The notes below the pieces were generated by a model, which was not told where the DNA came from, searched no databases, and worked only from the letters and a program-made list of their open reading frames with translations. A stretch of DNA of 12,034 bases from an uncultured Clostridia bacterium. Its GTDB lineage: Bacteria > Bacillota > Clostridia > Oscillospirales > Acutalibacteraceae. Location: contig CAMBNE010000008.1 in NCBI GenBank assembly GCA_945868935.1, positions 1 to 12,034 of the forward strand. The letters are read 5' to 3'. Positions 5,171 to 12,034 of the stretch are shown one piece after another; the first letter of the stretch is position 1, and every line of letters starts with the position of its first letter. The position numbers and the translations under genes were made by a program.

Positions 5171-7996
5171 TTATTTTTCAAGCAGAGGCTTGAGATACTG
5201 TCCTGTAAAGGATTTTTCGTTTTCGGCAACCTTTTCGGGAGTTCCGAGCGCCACTATTTCTCCGCCCATATCTCCGCCTTCGGGACCGAGGTCGATTATA
5301 TAATCAGCTGTCTTTATCAAATCAAGGTTATGCTCAATTACCACAACAGTATTTCCGCCCTCAACAAGGAGCTGGAGCACGTCAACAAGCCTGTGAACAT
5401 CAGCAATATGAAGTCCTGTTGTCGGTTCGTCAAGAATATAAATCGTTTTGCCCGTACTGCGCTTTGAAAGCTCGGTTGCAAGCTTGACTCTCTGTGCCTC
5501 ACCGCCTGAAAGCGTTGTTGCAGGCTGTCCGAGTTTTACGTAGCCGAGTCCGACATCAAACAGGGTTTTGAGCTTTCTGTAGATTTTCGGGATATTCGCA
5601 AAGAACTCCATTGCCTCCTCGACCGACATATCGAGCACGTCGCTGATTGACTTGCCCTTGTACTTTACTTCAAGCGTTTCACGGTTGTAGCGCTTGCCCT
5701 TGCAGACCTCGCAGGGAACGTAAACGTCGGAGAGGAAATGCATTTCAATTTTGATGATTCCGTCGCCCTGACAAGCCTCACACCTGCCGCCCTTTACGTT
5801 AAAGGAGAATCGGCTCTGATTAAAACCGCGCATTTTTGCGTCCTGCGTTGAGGCAAACAATGCTCTTATATCGGTGAACACTCCCGTATATGTTGCAGGA
5901 TTTGAGCGTGGTGTTCTGCCAATCGGGCTCTGGTCGATTGCGATTACCTTGTCCAGATTCTCAAGTCCCTTGATTTCTTTATACTTGCCCGAAATTGTCT
6001 TTGCACCGTTTAATTCACGGGCAAGGGTTTTGTAGAGGATTTCGTTAATAAGAGAGCTTTTTCCCGAACCTGAAACGCCCGTTACGCAGACAAGCTCACC
6101 GAGCGGAATTTTTACATTGATTTTTTTAAGGTTATTCTGCTCAGCGCCCTTAATTTCAAGGAATTTTCCGTTGCCCTTTCTTCGCTTTTCGGGAACCGGA
6201 ACACAGCGTTTTCCGCTTAGGTACTGACCTGTGATTGAATTTTCACAGGCTTTTATTTTTTCAACGTCACCTGTGCAGACAATCTGACCGCCGTGTATTC
6301 CTGCACCCGGACCTACGTCAACAATGCAGTCGGCGGCATACATAGTATCCTCGTCGTGCTCAACGACAATTACCGTATTTCCGAGGTCACGCAGACGTTT
6401 GAGGGTGTTGAGCAATTTTTCGTTGTCACGCTGATGAAGTCCGATGCTCGGCTCGTCGAGGATATAGAGAACGCCCATTAAAGAACTGCCTATCTGCGTT
6501 GCAAGCCTTATACGCTGGCTTTCACCGCCCGATAATGTCCCCGAACTTCTTGAAAGTGTGAGGTAGCCAAGGCCTACGCTCTTTAAAAAGTTGAGTCTTT
6601 CGATTATCTCCTTGATTATTTCCTCGGAAATAATCTGCTCCTTTTCGGAAAGTTCAAGCTTTTTTACAAAGTCGAGCGCGTCAACTACCGACATTTTGCA
6701 AAACTGAGAAATATTGATTCCGCCGACGGTTACGGCAAGGCTCTCCTTTGAAAGACGTTCGCCGTGACACTCGTCACACGGGATTTCAGTCATATATGAG
6801 CTTATTTCGTCCTTTATCCAACTACTGCCTGTTTCACGATAACGGCGTTCAAGGTTATTGATTATACCTTCAAAGCTCTGCTCATAAGTACCGCTTCCGT
6901 AAACAGACTTGCGGTTTATCGTAAGCTTTTCGTCGCCCGTTCCGTAAAGGATTTTGTCTATAACATCTTTGGGAATGTTTTTCAGCGGCTCTGTGAGAGA
7001 AAACTTATATTTTTTAGCGAGCGCCTCAAAATACATAGTCGCAATTGAACTGCCTTCCATAGCCCAGCCGCTTCCCTTTATGCCGCCGTCCTTTATGTTT
7101 TTATTCCAGTCGGGAATTATTTTATTCTCATCAATCTTCAGGAACACACCGAGTCCCGTACACTTAGGACACGCACCGAACGGATTGTTAAACGAAAACA
7201 TACGAGGCGACAAATCGTCAATGCTCACGCCGTGCTCGGGACATGCGTACTTCTGCGAAAAGGTAACGTCCTCACCGCCCGAAAAATTGACAACTATAAG
7301 TCCTCCTGCAAGCTTTGACGCCGTTTCTATACTGTCGGCAAGACGTGACATTATCTCGTGTTTAATTACTAGGCGGTCAACAACTACCTCGATATTATGT
7401 TTTTTATTTTTCTCTATCGGAATTTTCTCTGACAAATCGTAGATTATTCCGTCAACACGTACACGCACAAAACCTGACTTTCTTGCGCTGTCGAGCACCT
7501 TTGCGTGTTCGCCCTTTCTGCCTTTTACAACGGGTGCTAAAATCTGAATTTTAGTGCCCTCGTCATAAGACATTATTTTATCCACAATCTGGTCAACCGT
7601 CTGCTGACGGATTTCCCTGCCGCAGACCGTACAATGCGGAACGCCGATTCGTGCGTACAAAAGACGAAGATAATCGTAGATTTCGGTTACCGTTCCGACA
7701 GTCGAGCGTGGATTTTTCGACGTGGTTTTCTGGTCGATTGAAATTGCAGGTGACAAGCCCTCTATACTTTCAACGTTTGGCTTGTCCATCTGACCGAGAA
7801 ACATTCGTGCGTATGATGAAAGGCTTTCGACATAGCGGCGCTGTCCCTCTGCGTAAATTGTGTCAAACGCAAGAGAGCTTTTGCCCGAGCCTGAAAGTCC
7901 CGTAATCACAACAAGCTGATTTCTCGGAATTTCAACGTCAATATTTTTAAGGTTATGTTCCTTTGCTCCTCTGACAATTATTTTATCCTGTGCCAT
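5171..7996 (-). CDS. uvrA: UvrABC excinuclease subunit A (DNA damage recognition ATPase)
   Basis: The ATPase that scans DNA for bulky lesions and loads UvrB in nucleotide excision repair. It has 941 residues, the normal full length of about 940. There are two ABC-type ATPase modules. Module 1 has Walker [10 protein letters not shown] (33-41), signature LSGGESQR (488-495) and Walker [12 protein letters not shown] (511-521). Module 2 has GVSGSGKSS (640-648), LSGGEAQR (829-836) and [12 protein letters not shown] (852-863). Cysteine pairs C122/C125 with C276/C279 and C407/C410 are consistent with the N-terminal zinc modules. C739/C742/C762/C765 form the highly conserved C-terminal zinc finger. 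All key residues are intact. The start has a modest SD (GGGG, 7 nt spacing). It lies 76 nt after ftsH with no clear promoter and no LexA-type box in the gap, so it is probably co-transcribed with ftsH. Confidence 0.98.
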   Translation of the reverse strand: MAQDKIIVRGAKEHNLKNIDVEIPRNQLVVITGLSGSGKSSLAFDTIYAEGQRRYVESLSSYARMFLGQMDKPNVESIEGLSPAISIDQKTTSKNPRSTVGTVTEIYDYLRLLYARIGVPHCTVCGREIRQQTVDQIVDKIMSYDEGTKIQILAPVVKGRKGEHAKVLDSARKSGFVRVRVDGIIYDLSEKIPIEKNKKHNIEVVVDRLVIKHEIMSRLADSIETASKLAGGLIVVNFSGGEDVTFSQKYACPEHGVSIDDLSPRMFSFNNPFGACPKCTGLGVFLKIDENKIIPDWNKNIKDGGIKGSGWAMEGSSIATMYFEALAKKYKFSLTEPLKNIPKDVIDKILYGTGDEKLTINRKSVYGSGTYEQSFEGIINNLERRYRETGSSWIKDEISSYMTEIPCDECHGERLSKESLAVTVGGINISQFCKMSVVDALDFVKKLELSEKEQIISEEIIKEIIERLNFLKSVGLGYLTLSRSSGTLSGGESQRIRLATQIGSSLMGVLYILDEPSIGLHQRDNEKLLNTLKRLRDLGNTVIVVEHDEDTMYAADCIVDVGPGAGIHGGQIVCTGDVEKIKACENSITGQYLSGKRCVPVPEKRRKGNGKFLEIKGAEQNNLKKINVKIPLGELVCVTGVSGSGKSSLINEILYKTLARELNGAKTISGKYKEIKGLENLDKVIAIDQSPIGRTPRSNPATYTGVFTDIRALFASTQDAKMRGFNQSRFSFNVKGGRCEACQGDGIIKIEMHFLSDVYVPCEVCKGKRYNRETLEVKYKGKSISDVLDMSVEEAMEFFANIPKIYRKLKTLFDVGLGYVKLGQPATTLSGGEAQRVKLATELSKRSTGKTIYILDEPTTGLHIADVHRLVDVLQLLVEGGNTVVVIEHNLDLIKTADYIIDLGPEGGDMGGEIVALGTPEKVAENEKSFTGQYLKPLLEK

Positions 7997-8042
7997 TTTT
8001 CAACCCCATTTTGGCGTTATTTAATCGCCCCTACATTCTGCA

Positions 8043-8064
8043 ATAGCCTCCCGAAGGAGGCTAT
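8043..8064 (-). other. UUCG-tetraloop hairpin at the 3' end of ftsH
   Basis: A perfect 9-bp stem (atagcctcc at 8043-8051, ggaggctat at 8056-8064). On the minus-strand RNA its loop reads UUCG closed by C-G, the especially stable C(UUCG)G tetraloop. It begins 8 nt after the ftsH stop. There is no U-run downstream (TGCAGAATG follows), so it is a poor intrinsic terminator. A transcript stabiliser or processing boundary between ftsH and uvrA is more likely, as inference. The adjacent TGTAGGGGCGA (about 8024-8034) may belong to a small intergenic repeat. Confidence 0.6.
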
Positions 8065-8072
8065 CAGATTAA

Positions 8073-10106
8073 TTATTCTTCTGTGGAATTATTTTCTTCG
8101 GTTTCAGAGTTTGTGTTTTCGGAAACAACTTCTTCAGTTTCCTCAGGCTCTTCAACCTCTATCGGCTCAACATATGTGCCGTTCATTACAGCCTCAAAGT
8201 CCTCGCTGCCCATCTTCTCGTGCTTGATAAGATAAGCGGCAATCTCGTGGAGCTTGTCGATGTTCTCACTGAGAATCTTTTCAGCCTTATCGTAAGCTTC
8301 ATTTACAATCTTTAATACAAGCTCGTCAATCTTTGCAGCCGTAGCCTCGGAATAATCCTGAGTACGTCCCATATCTCTGCCGAGGAATACTGCGCTATTG
8401 TCGGTACCGTAGCAAATACAGCCGAGTTCCTTGGTCATACCGTACTTTGTAACCATTGAACGTGCTGTCTTGGTAGCCTTTTCAATATCGTTTGACGCAC
8501 CTGTTGAAATATCGTCAAGAATGAGCGCCTCTGCAACACGTCCGCCAAGACAAACAACAATATCTTCAAGCATTTCATTCTTGGAATTGTACGACTTATC
8601 CTCACTCGGGAGCGGCATTGTGTAGCCGCCTGCCATACCTCTGGGGATAATTGAAATCTCGTGAACGGGATCCTGAGTTTCGAGCTTGTCAAAGAGAATT
8701 GCGTGGCCTGCCTCGTGATATGCGGTCAGCTTCTTTTCCTTGTCGCTCATTACCTTTGACTTCTTCTCTGCGCCGACTACAACCTTGACTGTTGCTTCCT
8801 CAATTTCCTGCATTGTAATTGCCTTTTTGTTCTTTCTTGCGGCAAGAAGTGCGGCTTCGTTGAGGAGGTTTTCAAGGTCTGCGCCCGTAAAGCCTGCAGT
8901 TGTCTTTGCAATCGTCTTGAGCTTTACATCGGGAGCAAGCGGCTTTTTACGTGCGTGAACCTTTAAAATAGCCTCACGTCCGTTTACGTCGGGATAGCTT
9001 ACGATTACCTGACGGTCAAATCTGCCCGGACGCATAAGTGCGGGGTCAAGAACGTCGGGACGGTTAGTTGCGGCTATGAGAATTACGCCCTCGTTTGCGC
9101 CAAAGCCGTCCATTTCTACGAGCAACTGGTTAAGAGTCTGCTCACGCTCGTCGTTTCCGCCGCCAAGGCCTGCGCCTCTCTGACGGCCTACTGCGTCTAT
9201 TTCATCTATGAAAATAATGCAAGGTGAATTCTTCTTTGCCTGGTCGAAGAGGTCACGTACTCTTGACGCACCTACGCCGACGAACATTTCTACGAAGTCG
9301 GAGCCCGAAATTGAGAAGAACGGAACGCCTGCTTCGCCTGCAACAGCTCTTGCAAGCAAGGTTTTACCTGTTCCGGGAGGTCCTACGAGCAACACGCCCT
9401 TGGGGATTCTTGCGCCGAGCTTATTGTACTTGTCGGGAGCCTTGAGGAACTCGACGACCTCTGCAAGCTCTTCCTTTTCCTCGTCTGCGCCTGCGACGTC
9501 GTCAAAGGTAGTTTTGCGCTTTTCGTCGTTTGTATTCTTTATTTTAGCCTTGCCGAAGTTCATTTCCTTGCCGCCAAGACCGCCTGCACTCATCTTCCTC
9601 ATAATGAATATCCATGCGCCGATAAAGAGCACGGTGAGAAGAATTGTGGGGATAAGCTCCATTAAAAGCGAATTGTCGCTTGCACGGACATGATTATAGT
9701 TAGCTTCATCAGGAGAAGCCTTGTAAGGTTCTATTTCCTTTAAAAACCAATTGATATCGGCAAGTTGACCTTTAACAACTACCTGCTTTGCCTTTTTGCC
9801 GGAAACCGATGAACCTGACGGAGTTGTTTCAGCAGGCGTTGTGGTTTCAACAACCTTTGTAGGTGAGGTTGAGTTCTCCTTGCTGACGATTGCGCTTTCG
9901 CCCTCTTTGAGCGTGATTTCAATTGCGCCCGAACCGTAGTTTATGGTGTAGCTGTCAACCATATCCTCTGCAAAATATCTCACAAGCTCGGAAGTTTTGG
10001 GCGTCTCGGTCTGGCGAGAGCCGTAAAGCATTGCAACAGCTAAAATTATCAGAATGGGTATTCCCAAATAAAGAAGCAGATTGCGTACCTTTTTCTTATT
10101 ATCCAA
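8073..10106 (-). CDS. ftsH: ATP-dependent membrane zinc metalloprotease FtsH
   Basis: A membrane-anchored AAA+ protease that removes damaged or regulatory proteins. It has 677 residues. Two N-terminal membrane helices (about 10-27 and 151-168) flank an extracytoplasmic domain, after which come the AAA+ domain and the peptidase. Visible motifs are Walker A GPPGTGKT (242-249), Walker B IIFIDEID (297-304), the second region of homology [20 protein letters not shown] (346-365), zinc-binding HEAGH (464-468), and the [11 protein letters not shown] segment (531-541) that carries the usual third zinc ligand. The C-terminus is strongly acidic (about 650-677). Unusual is a Ser/Thr/Pro-rich stretch at about 76-105 in the outer domain. 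The start is TTG at 10106 with AGGAG about 9 nt upstream; no ATG alternative exists. Transcription probably begins from the promoter at 10231-10259, giving a leader of roughly 115 nt. Confidence 0.97.
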   Translation of the reverse strand: MDNKKKVRNLLLYLGIPILIILAVAMLYGSRQTETPKTSELVRYFAEDMVDSYTINYGSGAIEITLKEGESAIVSKENSTSPTKVVETTTPAETTPSGSSVSGKKAKQVVVKGQLADINWFLKEIEPYKASPDEANYNHVRASDNSLLMELIPTILLTVLFIGAWIFIMRKMSAGGLGGKEMNFGKAKIKNTNDEKRKTTFDDVAGADEEKEELAEVVEFLKAPDKYNKLGARIPKGVLLVGPPGTGKTLLARAVAGEAGVPFFSISGSDFVEMFVGVGASRVRDLFDQAKKNSPCIIFIDEIDAVGRQRGAGLGGGNDEREQTLNQLLVEMDGFGANEGVILIAATNRPDVLDPALMRPGRFDRQVIVSYPDVNGREAILKVHARKKPLAPDVKLKTIAKTTAGFTGADLENLLNEAALLAARKNKKAITMQEIEEATVKVVVGAEKKSKVMSDKEKKLTAYHEAGHAILFDKLETQDPVHEISIIPRGMAGGYTMPLPSEDKSYNSKNEMLEDIVVCLGGRVAEALILDDISTGASNDIEKATKTARSMVTKYGMTKELGCICYGTDNSAVFLGRDMGRTQDYSEATAAKIDELVLKIVNEAYDKAEKILSENIDKLHEIAAYLIKHEKMGSEDFEAVMNGTYVEPIEVEEPEETEEVVSENTNSETEENNSTEE

Positions 10107-10224
10107 TGCGTGTCACTCCTCTTTATATTATTGTTTATAGTCGATTATTTATGTAAATCAGCAATATCCCTGTCAGGAAATCTCTGTACATTTCGCAATT
10201 ACTTTGAATTTACATTATAAAGTC

Positions 10225-10332
10225 TTAGCAATTATAAACTTTTTCTGCTTGTTTTGCAAGAGAGTTCACAATATTTTCAACTTCTTTTTCTGAAATATGC
10301 ACAGAACATAAGTCAATGTACATTATTTTCAT
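10225..10332 (-). pseudogene. hpt: Probable remnant of hpt (hypoxanthine phosphoribosyltransferase), N-terminal part
   Basis: A 35-codon reading frame whose ATG overlaps the tilS stop (ATGA). Its residues 13-33 (ISEKEVENIVNSLAKQAEKVY) resemble the N-terminus of Hpt, which typically reads ISEEEI..RVKELG.QI..DY. The order tilS-hpt-ftsH is conserved in many Firmicutes, and here hpt is missing from exactly that place. The frame ends at a TAA before any of the phosphoribosyltransferase core. Farther on, a short frame at 10191-10135 begins CEMYRDFLTGIL, faintly like the Hpt C-terminus (EKYRNLPYIGVLKP), which would fit an internal deletion. No clear SD is present. Alternatives are a coincidental short frame or a real small protein. 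The ftsH promoter lies inside this segment, which may explain why it was kept. Confidence 0.45.
10231..10259 (-). promoter_or_regulatory. Sigma-A-type promoter for ftsH (probably also uvrA)
   Basis: On the minus strand: TTGCAA (-35, 10259-10254), a 17-nt spacer, and a perfect TATAAT (-10, 10236-10231). A second TTTATAAT copy lies just downstream (TATAAT at 10219-10214) but has no good -35 at the right distance. Transcription from the first would start near 10224, inside the tilS-ftsH gap. Confidence 0.65.
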
Positions 10333-11651
10333 TTATCAGAAAAAGAAATTTCGATTTTTAATGCGTTTTCAGAATTATACGCTGTTCCCTGAGCGGAAAC
10401 ACCCACTCCCTCACACCATAAAATAATGTTATCGACAGCAAGAACTACTAAATTGTCCCTTTGTTCCGAGGGAATTTTCAGCTCGTTCATTACCTTGCGG
10501 AGCGGTTTGGTTACTTTTCGCTTTGGGTATGTGAACATATCCTTGCTTTGGCGTGTTCGGAAAACTGCATTTTTATTAAGAAAATCTGCGTTCACCGAGT
10601 TTTTATTTTCTTTATCAGAATTATCTTTTGTTGTACGATAAACTTTTCCGCAATATTCAAATTCGGTGTTTTCATAAAGTTTAATTTCTGCAAGTTGATT
10701 TTCTTCATTGCTGAAAACAAATCTTAATATACCCTGTTTTGAAACGGCTGAACAATTTTCGGTAAGATTAACTGCGCCGCCGTTTTTCATAATATCAATT
10801 ATAAGCTCAATATGCCTTTGCTCGGCAGTAAAATCAGCACAGCGTTTGCACAAAACCGCAACTGCGTTTTTTACTATCGCATTATGGTTAGAAAGCAAGG
10901 TTTTGCAATCATAGCCGTATTCGCATTTGCTCTCGGAAATTGCCTTATCCGTCATAACGGAGAGAAAATCGGAAATTTCTCTTGCGTTTTCGGATAAACG
11001 CAGGGCAGAATTTTCAAAAGCAGGATTGATTTCTTTTAGAGCAGGAATTACGTTGTGGCGGATTTTGTTGCGTGTGTAATCATCGGTTAAATTTGTGCTG
11101 TCAGTGACAAATTGAAGATTTTTTTCACTGCAATACTGCTCAATCTGCGCCCTTGTGCACTCAATGAGAGGGCGGATAATGTACTCCCTGACGGGCGGAA
11201 TCGCTGAAATTCCTCCGAGAGATGCACCTCTTGTAATATTAAAAAGCAGAGTTTCTGCGTTGTCCGAGGCGGTGTGAGCTGTTGCAACCTTTGCAGAAAG
11301 CTGTTTTGAAAGCTCCTCAAAAACCGAATATCTTACGTTTCTTCCGCAAAGTTCCTCGCTGATTTTGTATTTCTTAGCAAGCTCGGATACGTTTTCGTGT
11401 CTTACAAAAAGCTTTACTACATATTTATTGCAAAGCGACTTGCAAAAATTTTCATCACGCAGTGATTCTTCACCACGAAGTCCGTGATTAATATGAACGG
11501 CATACAATGTGAGATTATATTTTTCTTTTATAGAATTAAGTACATCAAGCAAAGCAACGCTGTCTGCTCCGCCCGACAAGGCGACAATTACGCTGTCGCC
11601 GTTTTTGAGCATATTGTACTTTTCAACGGTACGAATAAGCTGTTTATTCAT
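10329..11651 (-). CDS. tilS: tRNA(Ile)-lysidine synthetase
   Basis: Converts the wobble cytidine (C34) of tRNA-Ile(CAU) to lysidine with ATP and lysine, switching it from Met to Ile decoding; essential in most bacteria. It has 440 residues. The N-type ATP-pyrophosphatase loop SGGADS is at 26-31, HINHGLRG at 53-60, AHTASDNAET at 125-134 (the family's AHxxDDxxET region) and YTRNKIRHNVIPAL at 192-205. The C-terminal substrate-binding domain (about 375-435) includes KPLRKVMNELKIP and ends with the usual WCEGVGVS-type strand. The start at 11651 has GGAGG 6 nt upstream and overlaps the dnaB stop by 8 nt, so the two are coupled in one operon. The second aspartate of the DD pair in the AHxxDD motif reads Asn131, a mild variation. 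Confidence 0.96.
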   Translation of the reverse strand: MNKQLIRTVEKYNMLKNGDSVIVALSGGADSVALLDVLNSIKEKYNLTLYAVHINHGLRGEESLRDENFCKSLCNKYVVKLFVRHENVSELAKKYKISEELCGRNVRYSVFEELSKQLSAKVATAHTASDNAETLLFNITRGASLGGISAIPPVREYIIRPLIECTRAQIEQYCSEKNLQFVTDSTNLTDDYTRNKIRHNVIPALKEINPAFENSALRLSENAREISDFLSVMTDKAISESKCEYGYDCKTLLSNHNAIVKNAVAVLCKRCADFTAEQRHIELIIDIMKNGGAVNLTENCSAVSKQGILRFVFSNEENQLAEIKLYENTEFEYCGKVYRTTKDNSDKENKNSVNADFLNKNAVFRTRQSKDMFTYPKRKVTKPLRKVMNELKIPSEQRDNLVVLAVDNIILWCEGVGVSAQGTAYNSENALKIEISFSDK

Positions 11652-12034
11652 CCCTTGCCTCCGTGCCTGTAAAGCGCATAAACTCGCCCTGCCAGTGCAG
11701 TTTTACGGATTTTGCTTCGCCGTGACGGTTCTTTGCAACTATACATTCGCCCGAATTCATATCGGCTGTAGGTGCTGTCTGCTCGGCACTTTTTTCGCTG
11801 TAATAGCCCTCTCTGTAAAGGAAAAGTACAATGTCGGCGTCCTGCTCGATTGAACCTGAGTCACGCAAGTCCGAAAGCTGTGGGCGGTGGTCGGTACGCT
11901 GTTCTGAAGCACGGGAAAGCTGTGAAAGCGTGATAACGGGAACGTTCATTTCCTTAGCAAGAATTTTGAGGTTTCTCGTGATTTCGGAAATTTCCTGAAC
12001 ACGGTTGTCAATTCTTCTACCGCTTCCCATAAGC
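11644..12034 (-). CDS. dnaB: Replicative DNA helicase DnaB, C-terminal part (cut by window edge)
   Basis: The ring-shaped 5'-3' helicase that unwinds DNA at the replication fork. About 129 codons are visible, the last part of the RecA-like ATPase domain. They begin in LMGSGRRIDNRVQEISEI, with the frame open to the window edge, so the ATG at 12030 is internal. Visible motifs are VPVITLSQLSR, the block SDLRDSGSIEQDADIVLFLYR, which is nearly invariant in DnaB, and AKNRHGEAKSVKLHWQGEFMRF at the C-terminus, equivalent to the usual AKQRNGPTGTV...F segment. The stop overlaps the tilS start by 8 nt. Confidence 0.96.
   Translation of the reverse strand, partial: LMGSGRRIDNRVQEISEITRNLKILAKEMNVPVITLSQLSRASEQRTDHRPQLSDLRDSGSIEQDADIVLFLYREGYYSEKSAEQTAPTADMNSGECIVAKNRHGEAKSVKLHWQGEFMRFTGTEARDE

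Noticed and set aside
7997..8072. Independent uvrA promoter (TTGCAG near 8036-8041) or a LexA/SOS box
   Set aside because: No acceptable -10 box follows the TTGCAG at 16-18 nt, and no GAAC...GTTC-type LexA site is present in the gap.
1..12034. CRISPR array, tRNA/rRNA genes, riboswitches, insertion sequences
   Set aside because: No regularly spaced repeats, tRNA-like T-arm motifs, transposase-like frames or terminal inverted repeats were found in the intergenic stretches, all of which are shorter than about 225 bases.

Overview
The window looks like chromosome of a low- to mid-GC anaerobic Firmicute. My best guess is class Clostridia, Oscillospirales/Ruminococcus-like. The reasons are the single-chain glycyl-tRNA synthetase with a CxxC...CxxC insert, the dnaB-tilS-(hpt)-ftsH gene order, Firmicute-type strong Shine-Dalgarno (SD) sequences, two TTG starts, and hairpin-plus-U-run terminators. 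The genus assignment is inference.

Layout: glyS (glyQS type, 5' end outside the window) is the only plus-strand gene. It ends in a strong terminator and converges on a block that is entirely minus-strand. Reading that block in its transcription direction, from the right edge leftwards: the 3' end of dnaB; tilS, overlapping dnaB by 8 nt; a short segment that looks like an internally deleted hpt and also carries a good promoter for ftsH; ftsH; uvrA; and a strong terminator. Three small genes follow that terminator and form a phage-type lysis cassette: a one-helix membrane protein with a coiled coil, a two-helix holin-like protein, and an endolysin-like amidase with an SH3 domain. The cassette has its own terminator. 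Last comes a two-gene operon with its own sigma-A-like promoter, encoding a CPBP (CAAX-type) membrane protease and an MFS drug-efflux-type transporter, with 1 nt between the genes.

The housekeeping part covers replication (DnaB), tRNA modification and charging (TilS, GlyRS), membrane proteolysis (FtsH) and nucleotide excision repair (UvrA). The accessory part is the lysis cassette plus the CPBP/MFS pair. The lysis cassette stands alone: no capsid, tail, integrase or replication phage gene is visible near it. Only 23 nt lie between the U-run of the uvrA terminator and its first start codon, and I find no convincing promoter for it. It may therefore depend on read-through or antitermination.

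The observations most worth a second look are this orphan lysis cassette behind a terminator, the apparent hpt deletion scar between tilS and ftsH, and the amidase that lacks the usual first zinc-ligand histidine. I do not see a clearly new multi-gene system. There is no CRISPR array, tRNA, rRNA, insertion sequence or recognisable riboswitch, and no gene-free stretch longer than 300 bases.
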